Of a stretch of DNA of 64,000 nucleotides, positions 25,111 through 34,240 are shown one piece after another; the stretch's first letter is position 1; the number at the start of each line of letters is the position of its first letter. This stretch comes from Planctomycetaceae bacterium. GTDB taxonomy: Bacteria > Planctomycetota > Planctomycetia > Pirellulales > Pirellulaceae. The translations under genes were made by a program, and so were the position numbers. The DNA is taken from contig JACKHN010000005.1 of the NCBI GenBank assembly GCA_020638975.1, positions 124,001 to 188,000 on the forward strand, given 5' to 3'. A model generated the notes under the pieces. The model was not told where the DNA came from. It ran no database searches and was given only the letters and a program-made list of their open reading frames with translations.

Positions 25111-26430
25111 TTAGACGCCTGCGAACAGCTCGTCGAGTCCGAGATGAACCAATTCCCCTGGGAACTCGCTGTCGGTGAGTTCGTCAGTCAAGCTAACGAT
25201 GACGGAATCCACGGCTTTCGGCGAGGGAGATCGCGTCGAGCTTGAAGTTGCCGGAGTGGAAGTCGATGGGCTCGTCGTACTCGAACCGATCCTAAACGGC
25301 GCACTCGCGGGTGCAGAGTTCATCTCGACGTAGCTGAACGATTCAGCCGTCTCAACTTCGGCTGCATCGTCATAACAAGAGGCCGACTCTGGTACCACAA
25401 CCACATTACCATCGTCGTCAAACTCTACGTATTCACAATTTCCGCTTTCAGTCGGTGGGTTCTCTTTGGGAGTGGGGTCTTGCGGTCCGCCGACGCCTGA
25501 GGTGGGCGAACCGACACTCGTCGTATCCGGTGTCGGTGGCTTGAACTCTGGAGTCACCTTCGCCAAGATCGGCGTTGGCGTCGTCACGCAACTAAAGCCG
25601 TTCAAACAGTTGATCACTTCCAGCCCATCTTTCGGAGACACGCGACCGTCACCATCTACATCCAAATAGGGTGGGGGCGACTCACCGGGCGAAGGCATTT
25701 CAAGCTCGTGAGATCCGTACTTGCTCAGGCTGTTCAACAGCAGCAAGACATCGAGAGGCGAGATTCTTCCGTCGCCGCTAACATCTTTGGAGTTGTCGGG
25801 ATTCTGCCAAATGCTGCGTACTTGAAGCGTTCCATTCGCAATTACTGCGTTAACGCTGGAACCATCCGCTCGCCGGAAACTCGAACTCCCCAGCGGAGTT
25901 CCGACCAACCGAAATTCGTAACTTCCTGCGGGTATCCCTGTCGTATCGATGGTGAATGTCACCAGGTTACCATCGGCTCTTGCTTCGAATCCTTGCGTGA
26001 AGGCAACCTGACCCGAGGCTAGCGTTCGATCTGTCGGCAGCGGACTGCCGCTTTCAACATGAGGGAACGAGTTCCAAAGGTTGCCGGAGAATCCGACATC
26101 TTGGAAGTAGGGGCCGTTCTTTGCGGTTGCGATTTGCGCGCTCAATTCAAACCCGGCGACGGGCTTGTCGTTCGCGGCGTTACTAACGACAGCGACCGTA
26201 ACGGTCTGTCCGGGTGAATCTGGTTCAACGAAGTGATGGCCAACATCAACCAGCACTGCTGGCATATTGCGATGCTCAAGAGATTCGAACGCAACGAACC
26301 GAGCGAATCGATTTCGCCTTTGCCGACGACCTGTGAATGTGTTCTGGAGTGCCAACTCTGTATCCGTACTGCGTCTGAATTCGATGCTTGTCGAACGACC
26401 TCTAGATGCCCAATAACTTAGCGAAATCAC
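25111..26430 (-). CDS. Exported dockerin type I protein with LEPR-XLL-like N-terminus
   Basis: A 439-residue protein. Near residue 45 the segment FVAFESLEHRNMPAVL resembles the LEPR-XLL export/anchoring motif of planctomycetes. A beta-rich domain (about 60-205; VDVGHHFVEPD, VTVAVVSNAAND) follows. Then come two dockerin calcium loops: DVSGDGRISPLDVLLLLN (about 215-232) and DVDGDGRVSPKDGLEVINC (about 253-271). The last 160 residues are Thr/Ser/Pro-rich and of low complexity. Planctomycetes have such proteins without a cellulosome. The function is likely calcium-dependent surface or matrix assembly. Confidence 0.8.
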   Translation of the reverse strand: MISLSYWASRGRSTSIEFRRSTDTELALQNTFTGRRQRRNRFARFVAFESLEHRNMPAVLVDVGHHFVEPDSPGQTVTVAVVSNAANDKPVAGFELSAQIATAKNGPYFQDVGFSGNLWNSFPHVESGSPLPTDRTLASGQVAFTQGFEARADGNLVTFTIDTTGIPAGSYEFRLVGTPLGSSSFRRADGSSVNAVIANGTLQVRSIWQNPDNSKDVSGDGRISPLDVLLLLNSLSKYGSHELEMPSPGESPPPYLDVDGDGRVSPKDGLEVINCLNGFSCVTTPTPILAKVTPEFKPPTPDTTSVGSPTSGVGGPQDPTPKENPPTESGNCEYVEFDDDGNVVVVPESASCYDDAAEVETAESFSYVEMNSAPASAPFRIGSSTTSPSTSTPATSSSTRSPSPKAVDSVIVSLTDELTDSEFPGELVHLGLDELFAGV

Positions 26431-26466
26431 TCCAATATTGCAAACAGTGGAGGACGAGTGAAACTG

Positions 26467-26621
26467 CTAGTGCTACGTCACACCTTGATTTTAGGGTTTC
26501 CCCGTTTCCTGAGCCGTGACGCGTAAGCGGTCGGGCGGCGAGGAATGCAGGACGCGCCCGGGGCCTTACGGCCAGCGGCTCACTTCATTCACCCTAGTCC
26601 TTAGCTGTAACGCAGCACTAG
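26467..26621. repeat. 155-bp element with CTAGTGCT-type terminal inverted repeats
   Basis: CTAGTGCTACGTCACACCTT begins at 26467. Its imperfect reverse complement ends GCTGTAACGCAGCACTAG at 26621. Both 31-base ends include the word AGGGT/ACCCT at the inner side. Inside, GAGCCG...CGTAAG is mirrored again (CTTACG...CGGCTC). No gene is present. It looks like a non-autonomous MITE-like or REP-like element. Confidence 0.6.
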
Positions 26622-26661
26622 TGTGAAAATAGGCAATCAATGCCCCGGAGCGCTAAGGAGC

Positions 26662-26693
26662 CGTGAGACCCCTAGTTCGTGAGACCCCTAGTT
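26662..26693. repeat. Two tandem copies of a 16-bp unit
   Basis: CGTGAGACCCCTAGTT is repeated exactly at 26662-26677 and 26678-26693. CGCTAA (26652) and TTAGCG (26692) flank or overlap it in inverted orientation. It belongs to the intergenic repeat cluster between the dockerin gene and the isomerase gene. Confidence 0.75.
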
Positions 26694-26733
26694 AGCGTGC
26701 CTCCGAGTAATTCCTTTAACCGCCCGGCGTAGT

Positions 26734-26779
26734 AACGAAGCCTGAACGCGGTATAAACGCGGTTATAGTTGGCTTCGTT
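26734..26779. promoter_or_regulatory. Hairpin upstream of the isomerase-like gene
   Basis: AACGAAGCC (26734-26742) and GGCTTCGTT (26771-26779) are perfect complements around a 28-base loop that contains a second small repeat of ACGCGGTATA/ACGCGGTTATA. It ends 45 bases before ATG 26824 and may be a leader structure. Confidence 0.4.
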
Positions 26780-26823
26780 CAGACTCTGGTCATTCCGCTC
26801 CCGGGAAGGAAATCTTCGCCATT

Positions 26824-27645
26824 ATGCAGCCCGCATTGAGCCAAGTGTGCACACTCCACGCATCGTTTTCCCAAGATATCGAAGACTTCGCCGCTGGGCA
26901 GTGCCAGGCTGTGGATGTTTGGCTAACGAAGTTGGAGGACTATTTAGACGGCGGTCACACCGTGAACGACGTGCGGCAACTGCTGCTGACGCACGAAATG
27001 GCAGTTCCGGTTGCAAGTTATCAAGGCGGCCTGTTCGGTGCGGGGGATTCAGGTGAGGAAGCCTGGAAGCTTTTCACGCGACGACTCGCGCTGTGCGGCG
27101 AACTGGAGATCGGGACTCTGGTCGTGGCTTGTGATATTGCGGAGCCACTTCGCCAGGCCGACATTGATGGCGCACACGAACTGCTGTATCGTGCGACGGG
27201 TGCTGCCGCAGAACATGGCGTGCGAATCGCATTCGAATTTCGAGCCGATGCGGCGTTGGGCAACAACCTTCAGACCGCCGCTGCGATCGTCGCCGAAGTC
27301 GGTCATCCCAATCTCGGCCTGTGCCTTGATCTGTTTCACTACTACGTTGGCCCGAGCAAGCCAGAAGATTTGACCTACCTCAATGTTGCGAACCTCTTTC
27401 ACGTTCAGCTTTGTGACATCGCCGATACCCCTCGCGAGTTTGCACGCGATGCCGATCGGATATTGCCCGGAGACGGTGACATTCCGTTGGAGTCGATCAT
27501 CAACCGGCTGCGCGAGATCGGCTATCAGGGGTGTGTCTCGATCGAGTTGATGAACCCGCAGATTTGGCAAGTGCCGCCACGACAGTTCGGCGAGATTGGC
27601 ATGACCGCACTGAGGAAGATACTCGGACAAGCCCGCATGACTTGA
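26824..27645 (+). CDS. Sugar phosphate isomerase/epimerase-like TIM barrel protein
   Basis: A 273-residue protein of the xylose isomerase-like (AP endonuclease 2) superfamily. Metal-binding positions appear in IAFEFRADAALGN (Glu about 139), CLDLFHYYVG (Asp about 163, His about 166), the VQLCDIAD strand and CVSIELMNPQIW (Glu near 242). These proteins isomerise, epimerise or dehydrate sugars and inositols using divalent metals. The substrate cannot be told. The gene stands alone in a repeat-rich region and converges with the next gene. Confidence 0.85.
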   Translation: MQPALSQVCTLHASFSQDIEDFAAGQCQAVDVWLTKLEDYLDGGHTVNDVRQLLLTHEMAVPVASYQGGLFGAGDSGEEAWKLFTRRLALCGELEIGTLVVACDIAEPLRQADIDGAHELLYRATGAAAEHGVRIAFEFRADAALGNNLQTAAAIVAEVGHPNLGLCLDLFHYYVGPSKPEDLTYLNVANLFHVQLCDIADTPREFARDADRILPGDGDIPLESIINRLREIGYQGCVSIELMNPQIWQVPPRQFGEIGMTALRKILGQARMT

Positions 27646-27648
27646 CGA

Positions 27649-28425
27649 CTAGCGTTTGTCCGCCAGTCGGCTCGCAAGCAAGTCGAGTTGTCCCTTGAGA
27701 TCGGCGAGCAGCAGGTTCGGACTCGCGCCGTCGGCCATATGCAAATAGAATGATTGGGCGGGGCTACTGTGCGAGGTCGATAACAGCGAAGTCGCATGAC
27801 GCAGTTCGTCAAGTTGTGAGTCTAGCTCGTCGAGCGATTCGGCTGCATCACGATTGCTTCGCCACAAACCGTCCAATTGGAATACAAGTCCGACGATCAG
27901 TGCCGCTTGTCCGCCCAGCGTGAATGGCAACCCTAATCGCCAAAGATCGGGTCGGTCTCCGGCAAACGACCATCCGACCAGAACTGCGCCGAAGACGAAT
28001 GCCATCAATCCGATTGACAACATACACCACGAGAAGAAAGAGCTTTGAGCCGTCTTGCCGCGTCTAGCCTTCGTTCTGTGCAGCCGCCGTGGATTTGATT
28101 CGCCTGTCGCCCCGGGCGTATGAGTGGCATCAACTCGGAATGTTGAACCTGGCCGTTCGCCAGCGCCAAGGGAGGCGACCAGCTGCTGGGCCTCGTTTAG
28201 TTCGTCTTCGAGTTCCCAGTCATCGAGCAACGCCTTTTCCAGCCAATCCGTCCTCAGTTCCGGCGAATGACGCGGCTTGCGTTCTAGCCCGCTAGCCTTC
28301 GGCGCGTCAGTCGCGGTTGTTCTTGCCTCACCGACGAAGGAGGTATGGCAACGCGCGCAGCGAACCGGGGATGAATCGGTCGACCCAATCGCTGGCACAT
28401 CTTGTTGACAGTTCCTGCACCACAT
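27649..28425 (-). CDS. Hypothetical zinc-ribbon membrane protein
   Basis: A 258-residue protein with no family I know. Its N-terminus holds two CxxC pairs (CRNC at 3-6, CARC at 23-26), a small zinc ribbon. A charged region follows, then two hydrophobic segments (about 130-152 and 165-187). The C-terminal 70 residues (DELDSQLDELRHA, LLADLKGQLDLLASRL) look helical and may coil. The layout, cytoplasmic zinc ribbon plus two helices plus helical tail, recurs in planctomycete hypotheticals. It converges with the isomerase gene, and its start lies 110 bases from the stop of the cytochrome b gene. Confidence 0.7.
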   Translation of the reverse strand: MWCRNCQQDVPAIGSTDSSPVRCARCHTSFVGEARTTATDAPKASGLERKPRHSPELRTDWLEKALLDDWELEDELNEAQQLVASLGAGERPGSTFRVDATHTPGATGESNPRRLHRTKARRGKTAQSSFFSWCMLSIGLMAFVFGAVLVGWSFAGDRPDLWRLGLPFTLGGQAALIVGLVFQLDGLWRSNRDAAESLDELDSQLDELRHATSLLSTSHSSPAQSFYLHMADGASPNLLLADLKGQLDLLASRLADKR

Positions 28426-28538
28426 CCGCTAGCAGCCCTTGCGCAATAACAGCACGTTTCCGTCCTCAGTTATCGGCGGCTGTCGTGTTAAACTGTACCG
28501 ATTCCACAGAATCTCCGGGTGGAGCCTGGTGGCGGAAG

Positions 28539-30350
28539 TTACTCGCCTGGATTCGAATCGGTGCTTGGCTCAGCGCCGTCACGAATCAGCCAGCGAACGA
28601 GGAGGTCAATCTGTTCTCGCGTCATAAGCCCACCTGACGAATCGTCCTCGGTCGCGCCAAACGCAGGCATCCGATCGTTGGTATCGGGATAAAATCGCTC
28701 GTGTTCCGGATTCGAAATCATCGCAAACAGCCATTCGGCGGAGCCATAGCCGGTAAGATCTGGAGCCGAGCCCAAGTCGCCTTCATCATGGAAGCGATGA
28801 CAATCCGTGCAGGCTAAGTCGCCAGTCAACAGCTCGACGCCTTCGGCTACGGACGAGTCATCAAATGTCTCGCTCTGCTGTTCGGCTGCCAAAGCGATTG
28901 CCACTAGATGCAGTTGTTTTTGCAACTCCAGCTTCGCATCTTCCTCGACGCCGTCGTAGAGATCACAAATCGCATTTACCATCTCGCCATCAGCGAACGC
29001 CGTTTGCTCGAAATAGTTGACGCCAGCGATCCGCTCCGGATCGAGCATTCCTTCAATCCATGCAACCGATCCGAATCGATGCAGATTAGGAGCCGATGGC
29101 TCGGCAGCGGCGATTCCGTCGCCGCTGTGATCTAGCTTCGGATGGCAACTAGCGCAATGCTGTTGAAACAGCAGTGGACCTTGCGTATGTGGATCATTTC
29201 GTAGCAACGAGATTGCCCCCGCAGGCGAAATGCCATTCGCGTCGGCGAGTTCTCGCGCGCGGCTGGCAAGTTCTTCTGACTCGGCGATTAAATGTTGATG
29301 ATCGGGATCTTTGGCATCTCGCAGCACCGATGCCAACGTCAAGCCCGCAAAACCGGCGAGGCCAGCGATGATGATCACGCCACGCAATACGGCGCTCACG
29401 CGGGCAGATGACATTCGGTCGAGAACCGGCATTCCGATCAAGAGCAATAGTGATGCACCTGGAAGCACGACGGTCGCGACGAACTCCCATTGACCAACGA
29501 AGTAGCTACGTAATTCAAAGAGAAACAGGAAGTACCACTCGGGACGTGTCCAGTGCGAAAGCTCTGGGTCGGCGGGTGCGTCGAGCGGAGCACCTCGCTG
29601 CCAAGCCAGCAGTGCCACAATGCCGAACACAACGCCAAACACGATCATGTTGCGGACGGATTGATAAGGCCAATACGGTCGTGCCACGCCGCTGCCGCCT
29701 TCCAAAGTTGCCGTCGAAAGACCGTGCCGGTAGACCTGAGCAATATGGACCACCAGCAGCAATCCGATAATCGCCGGCAAGATGACAACATGCAGCGAAT
29801 AGAGATGAGTCAATGTGAGGTTGCCGACTTGATCGCCTCCGATCAAGAGTCGTTGAACGATCGGCCCCACAAGCGGTGTCGACGCGATGATGTTCCCCTC
29901 GACTTCGATTTGCGAACTCCCTTTTTGCGTGCCTGACAAGGGATTGCCGGTGATGGCCCAGATCACAACCAGCGGGAGCAGCAGCAAGCCGGTCACCCAG
30001 ATCAGTTCGTGCGGTGCGCGAAACGCCGCGACTGCGAGGACTCGAATCGTGTGAACCGCGAACAGAATCAACAGTGCGTGCGAACCGTAGAAATGCAGGC
30101 CACGAATGAACGAGCCGGCTGGGCTCTGTTCGATGTAGTGCACGCTCGCCCAAGCACTGGTCGTCGACGGGCTATAGCTGAGCATCATCAGCACGCCGGT
30201 GCCCACGACCACCAACAGCATCCACAGCAAGCAACTCGCTGTCGAATAGCCCCATTTCGGACCGGTTGGAAGCAAACGACGTCGAAGCGGATTCAGTAGA
30301 GTTCGGTAGCTCGTGCGATCATCGAGCCAATCACGCAGTGTCTTGAACAC
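28539..30350 (-). CDS. Cytochrome b fused to two c-type haem domains (divergent paralogue)
   Basis: A 603-residue protein. The cytochrome b part (about 1-370) keeps the four b-haem His: LHFYGSHALLILFAVH (spacing 14) and LHVVILPAIIGLLLVVH (spacing 15, as in b6). It also keeps PEWYFLFLFELRSY on the ef loop. The cd1 region that normally reads GYxLPWDQ is changed to GNPLSGTQ. The C-terminal part has two haem sites, CASCH (about 405) and CTDCH (about 505), each with a later Met. It pairs with the Rieske gene just upstream (minus strand). Probably a quinol-oxidising complex with altered site, or one with another donor. Confidence 0.88.
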   Translation of the reverse strand: MFKTLRDWLDDRTSYRTLLNPLRRRLLPTGPKWGYSTASCLLWMLLVVVGTGVLMMLSYSPSTTSAWASVHYIEQSPAGSFIRGLHFYGSHALLILFAVHTIRVLAVAAFRAPHELIWVTGLLLLPLVVIWAITGNPLSGTQKGSSQIEVEGNIIASTPLVGPIVQRLLIGGDQVGNLTLTHLYSLHVVILPAIIGLLLVVHIAQVYRHGLSTATLEGGSGVARPYWPYQSVRNMIVFGVVFGIVALLAWQRGAPLDAPADPELSHWTRPEWYFLFLFELRSYFVGQWEFVATVVLPGASLLLLIGMPVLDRMSSARVSAVLRGVIIIAGLAGFAGLTLASVLRDAKDPDHQHLIAESEELASRARELADANGISPAGAISLLRNDPHTQGPLLFQQHCASCHPKLDHSGDGIAAAEPSAPNLHRFGSVAWIEGMLDPERIAGVNYFEQTAFADGEMVNAICDLYDGVEEDAKLELQKQLHLVAIALAAEQQSETFDDSSVAEGVELLTGDLACTDCHRFHDEGDLGSAPDLTGYGSAEWLFAMISNPEHERFYPDTNDRMPAFGATEDDSSGGLMTREQIDLLVRWLIRDGAEPSTDSNPGE

Positions 30351-30360
30351 GTGGGTTACC

Positions 30361-30927
30361 TCAGGCTCGCGGTACTTTTGTCGTTAAACCATACTCGAAC
30401 TTTTCATACTTCACTTCGACCCACCATTCACCGGACTCAGCATCCTCGACAACTTGGCATTCCAAATCGTCGAGCGAACGGGGAGTGGGGTTCTTGTGAC
30501 CTAGCTCAGCCTCCGACACAGGTTGCCCGTCTGGCTGAAAGAATGCCTTGTGACAGGGACAGTTGAAACCTCGCTCGGAATTAAACTGCACAACACAACC
30601 GAGGTGCGGGCAAACCGAACTGAAGGCTCGAACTCGCGTTTCTTCCGGTGCGACGGAATCATCCGTCTCACGCACGATCCAGGCTCGGCCAACGACTTCT
30701 TCGTCATAGTGAACCCATGCGTCTTGACGGCTTCCCGTGATCGCGACTTGCGTAGGCTCGCCAACTCGCAAGTTGTCGAGCTTCACGACGCGCTGTTTAA
30801 TCCCACCGCTTGAGCTGCGCCGGCGAAGTGGAGCCGTAATGAAGCTGATTCCGGGAACCGCGACGACGAGAGCACAGGTCCAGCCGATAACGCGACTGAC
30901 TAGTTTCATGAGGGAGCGGCGATTCAT
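30361..30927 (-). CDS. Rieske iron-sulfur protein (module 1)
   Basis: A 188-residue protein. The N-terminal membrane helix (LVSRVIGWTCALVVAVPG) follows RRSLMK. The cluster boxes are CPHLGC (about residues 108-113) and CPCHKAFF (about 126-133). The second box lacks the GS of the usual CPCHGS. The start ATG 30927 is preferred over more distant in-frame ATGs because the membrane anchor follows directly. The stop is 10 bases before the cytochrome b ATG, so both form an operon. It would carry electrons from quinol to the fused c haems. Confidence 0.9.
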   Translation of the reverse strand: MNRRSLMKLVSRVIGWTCALVVAVPGISFITAPLRRRSSSGGIKQRVVKLDNLRVGEPTQVAITGSRQDAWVHYDEEVVGRAWIVRETDDSVAPEETRVRAFSSVCPHLGCVVQFNSERGFNCPCHKAFFQPDGQPVSEAELGHKNPTPRSLDDLECQVVEDAESGEWWVEVKYEKFEYGLTTKVPRA

Positions 30928-31213
30928 GGCGGGAAACTCACAAGGTGGGACAAACCGACCGCTGTTCCTGTCGTAAGAACCGCGAGGTTGGCTCGATGCT
31001 GTGGGCAGGCACGCAAGTTGCATACCGAGATGGCGGTCGAATCCGAAGTTGTGCGACAAGTAGTTGCTTCGGGATTCGCTGTTCAGGATTCCGCCCTTGT
31101 TTTCGCATCCCAATTCCACCTCAACCAGTGCGACGCCATTAGCGTGAGAGCGCGCTGAATCGCACGACTGCGACGTGCGTTACAGCACGAGTGCCCAACC
31201 CCAAGGAGCAACT

Positions 31214-31651
31214 ATGAAACTTCGACTCTTGATCACGGTTTGTTCAGTCCCGACATTGTTCGCAATTCCGCAACTGGCATTCGCAACTTCGCCATTCAAA
31301 AAAGCGTTTGACGAGCAGTACGTCAAAGACAGCGGAAACGAAGAATTCCAAACAGCGTTTCGGATGGACGGCTGCTACGTCTGCCATGTTAAGGAGAAGA
31401 AGAAGGATGTCGTCAACCACTACGGCAACGAACTTGGAAAACTAATCCCTGGGAACGTTCAAGAACGGCTCGACGAAGCTCGCAAGGGCGGACGCGACGC
31501 CAAGGCAGCCGAGGAAGAAAAGGTACTGAAGGAACTCGTGGAGGCGATGAAGAAGGTTGAGGAGATTAAGTCACCCTCGGGCGTAACCTATGGTGAACTT
31601 TTCAAGTCCCATCAACTTCCACCGCACGAAGGCGAGTTCTCGACGAAGTAG
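31214..31651 (+). CDS. Small secreted monohaem c-type cytochrome
   Basis: A 145-residue protein. It has a signal peptide (KLRLLITVCSVPTLFA, cleavage about residue 24), one haem-binding CYVCH near residue 56, and a long Lys/Glu-rich helical tail (about 85-130). An AAGGAG sits at good distance upstream of ATG 31214. It lies between two cytochrome b-c/Rieske modules and could carry electrons from either to a terminal oxidase. I do not recognise the family beyond the haem motif. It converges with the second cytochrome b gene (stops adjacent). Confidence 0.75.
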   Translation: MKLRLLITVCSVPTLFAIPQLAFATSPFKKAFDEQYVKDSGNEEFQTAFRMDGCYVCHVKEKKKDVVNHYGNELGKLIPGNVQERLDEARKGGRDAKAAEEEKVLKELVEAMKKVEEIKSPSGVTYGELFKSHQLPPHEGEFSTK

Positions 31652-33532
31652 TTATTCGGTCGCCTCTTGAGTGGTTGACTGCCCTCGTTCGTACCAATCG
31701 CCTCGTAACCAATCGACCATCAATTCGATTTCGCGTTGCGTGAGAATGTTGTTCCTCGGGTTATCCACATCCTTGCCATAGGCAGGCATGCGGTCGTTGT
31801 TGTCGCCGTAGAACCGTTCGTGCGACGGGTTCTTGATGAAGTCGATGGTCCATTGCCTTGAGCGATACCCCGTGAGGTCTGGGCCGTAGGCGTCGTCATT
31901 CTCGTCGTAGAACTTGTGGCACATTGCGCACCGGTCTGTATCCTTGAGCAACGCGCGGCCCTGTTCTAGTTGTGCTTGCAGCTTTTGGTTGTTCGGGTCA
32001 AGCGTCTCAATGCCAGCTTCGGCGACGAGCGCTGTGATCACGGCATCGATCTCCTGTTTCGTCCATTGCTCGGGGTCAGTTAACGTATCTTTGACAAACG
32101 AAACCATGTCCCCATCTTTGTGCGAGGTTGTCGCAAAGAACCGCGTACCTTGATCGATCTGAACGGGATCGAGGAACCCCGTGATCCAGTCTCGACTGCC
32201 AAAGTTGTATAAGTCTGGTGCCGAGGGGGCTCGCGGACTAATCGAGTGTCTATCTCCGTTCCCATGGTCGGCGGGGGCTTCATGAGCATGACAGCTGGCG
32301 CAGTGACGTGTGAACAAGATCGGACCTTGCGTCTTCGGATCGTTCCGCAGCAGCGAAGTCGCTCCAACGTCTGGAATGCCACGAGGCGATTGTGCGAGTT
32401 CGATGGCTCTCGCCCCGTCTTCTTCCGCAGTGTCGACGGCCTTTTGATAGGTTTCGTCTTTGCGATCTTCGACCATCGCGATTCCGGTTAACGCGGCCAC
32501 ACCGATCCCCAGGACAACCAGTAAGCCAACGTTGAATCCGTGCCCCAGTTTCCAGCGCCCGATAAACGGCATGAGAAACAGCATCCCCATCACCATTCCC
32601 GGAATGACAATGGCACCAAGCACTTCCGATTCGCCGTGGAAATACTTCAGGAACTGGAAAAGAAATAGGAAGTACCATTCAGGCCGAGCCGCTGAGTAGG
32701 GGTTCGCTGGATCGGCCGGCGCTCCCAACTCAGCTCCTATTCGCGATTCAATCGGCTCCCCGGCGGGCCCTTCGTGCATGGCACCGCGAACGACGAAGAA
32801 CAGGATCACAACCAGTACCGCCAAGCAGGCCACGGCATCTTTCAACACTTGGTCGGGCCAGAACTTCTGATCGGGGCGTTTATCCAAGCTCGCTGCTTTG
32901 ATGCCATGTCGGCGGAAGACTGCGATATGCAATCCCAACATCAGAATCAGCAAACCCGGTAGCACTCCAGCATGCAGCGCAAAGAATCGCGTCAGCGTGG
33001 CGTGCCCATAGGTCGGACCTCCAACGACGACGTTTTGTATATCCGATCCGATCACAGGAATGAGAACCATTAGGTTCGTCGCAACGTTGGTCGCCCAGTA
33101 CCCCTTCTGGTCCCAAGGCAATAAGTAACCCGTGAGTGCAAGACCGAGGACAATTTGCATCAGCACGAGGCCGAGCCAGAAGTTGACTTCGCGGGGTGCC
33201 TTGTACGCACCATCGATGACGACCTGCAACAGGTGCAATACCAAGAGGATGATCATTGCCTGAGCCGTGAAGTGGTGAATGCCACGAAGCAACCAGCCAC
33301 CCTGCATTTCATATTGAATGTAGTAAACGCTTTCCCACGCCGACCGCGAACTGGGGCTGTAGCACATCCACAGGAACAGGCCGGTGATGACCTGCACCGA
33401 GAACGTGAACACCAAAGTGCTACCCCACACGTAACGCCAACGTGATCCGCCGGGGATGTTCTCGTACAGCGCTTCTTCAATCAGCGCCTTGTACCCAGTT
33501 CGATCGTCCAGCCAAGCAAGAAGATTGTTCAT
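31652..33532 (-). CDS. Cytochrome b fused to two c-type haem domains (canonical module)
   Basis: A 626-residue protein. The cytochrome b part has IHHFTAQAMIILLVLH and LHAGVLPGLLILMLGLH (His spacing 14 and 15), the intact cd1 motif GYLLPWDQKGYWAT (about 137-150) and the ef-loop PEWYFLFLFQFLKYF. Two c haem sites follow, CASCH (about 418) and CAMCH (about 535), with methionines after each. It overlaps the Rieske gene stop by 4 bases. Together they form a bc-type complex in which the diheme c subunit is fused to cytochrome b, as found in planctomycetes. Confidence 0.93.
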   Translation of the reverse strand: MNNLLAWLDDRTGYKALIEEALYENIPGGSRWRYVWGSTLVFTFSVQVITGLFLWMCYSPSSRSAWESVYYIQYEMQGGWLLRGIHHFTAQAMIILLVLHLLQVVIDGAYKAPREVNFWLGLVLMQIVLGLALTGYLLPWDQKGYWATNVATNLMVLIPVIGSDIQNVVVGGPTYGHATLTRFFALHAGVLPGLLILMLGLHIAVFRRHGIKAASLDKRPDQKFWPDQVLKDAVACLAVLVVILFFVVRGAMHEGPAGEPIESRIGAELGAPADPANPYSAARPEWYFLFLFQFLKYFHGESEVLGAIVIPGMVMGMLFLMPFIGRWKLGHGFNVGLLVVLGIGVAALTGIAMVEDRKDETYQKAVDTAEEDGARAIELAQSPRGIPDVGATSLLRNDPKTQGPILFTRHCASCHAHEAPADHGNGDRHSISPRAPSAPDLYNFGSRDWITGFLDPVQIDQGTRFFATTSHKDGDMVSFVKDTLTDPEQWTKQEIDAVITALVAEAGIETLDPNNQKLQAQLEQGRALLKDTDRCAMCHKFYDENDDAYGPDLTGYRSRQWTIDFIKNPSHERFYGDNNDRMPAYGKDVDNPRNNILTQREIELMVDWLRGDWYERGQSTTQEATE

Positions 33533-34113
33533 TGTTTCTCGATCTTATCTGGAGTCGCGGCAAGAAAGTTTTTAAAGTCCACCCACACCTCACCCTCTTT
33601 CAGATGCTGTGGGTCTATTTCCAGCGTGTCCAAGTCGCGAGGGCTAGGACACGCTTCCGGATTGATTCTCGTGCCGCCCACATCGAAATTACTGTCGTGG
33701 CAAGGGCACTGAAACTGCTTGTCAGGTATGTTGAAATCGACAAAACACCCAGCGTGCGGGCAAATGGCGTTCAAGCATTGCAATTCATCCGAGCCGGGCT
33801 CGCGTCGCAAGAATACCGCACCAATCGGCTCGTCGAGATAGCGATTCCACGCGTCGGTTCGATCGGTGACGACCGGAAAGTATCGAGCAATCCCGTCATC
33901 GGGCACCGAATCGAGTGTCGTTACTCGGAGGAAGCCTTTACCACCAGCCTTACGGCGGAGCGGATCGAGGATCACGACCAACCCAGAGAAGAACGGAACG
34001 GCACCAGCAATTCCGCCACAAATTACGGCCATCAAACGCGTGACAAATCCGCGTCGATCTTCGCCTCCGTTTCCATCTGTATTTTCGGCGACATCCGGTG
34101 ATGAGTCGGCCAT
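33529..34113 (-). CDS. Rieske iron-sulfur protein (module 2)
   Basis: A 194-residue protein. The N-terminal anchor (FVTRLMAVICGGIAGAVPFF, about 24-43) precedes the 2Fe-2S domain, whose boxes are CPHAGCFVDF (about 125-134) and CPCHDSNFDVGG (about 142-153). ATG 34113 has AGGAG six bases upstream, so the TTG six bases earlier is less likely. The stop codon overlaps the cytochrome b start (4 bases). It is the electron entry of the canonical bc complex here. Confidence 0.93.
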   Translation of the reverse strand: MADSSPDVAENTDGNGGEDRRGFVTRLMAVICGGIAGAVPFFSGLVVILDPLRRKAGGKGFLRVTTLDSVPDDGIARYFPVVTDRTDAWNRYLDEPIGAVFLRREPGSDELQCLNAICPHAGCFVDFNIPDKQFQCPCHDSNFDVGGTRINPEACPSPRDLDTLEIDPQHLKEGEVWVDFKNFLAATPDKIEKQ

Positions 34114-34240
34114 AGTCAACTCCTTGCCCGCAAAAGCATTGAATCGGAAGGGATCTTGTGGGTGGGACTGTGCCCTGGGCTCATGGTAAGCGAACAGACA
34201 CAGGGAACGGCGTGTGTGCGATCTCGCACAGGTCTGTCAA

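Noticed and set aside
27525..27812. Minus-strand frame at the end of the isomerase gene
   Set aside because: It overlaps two better-supported genes and has no recognisable feature.
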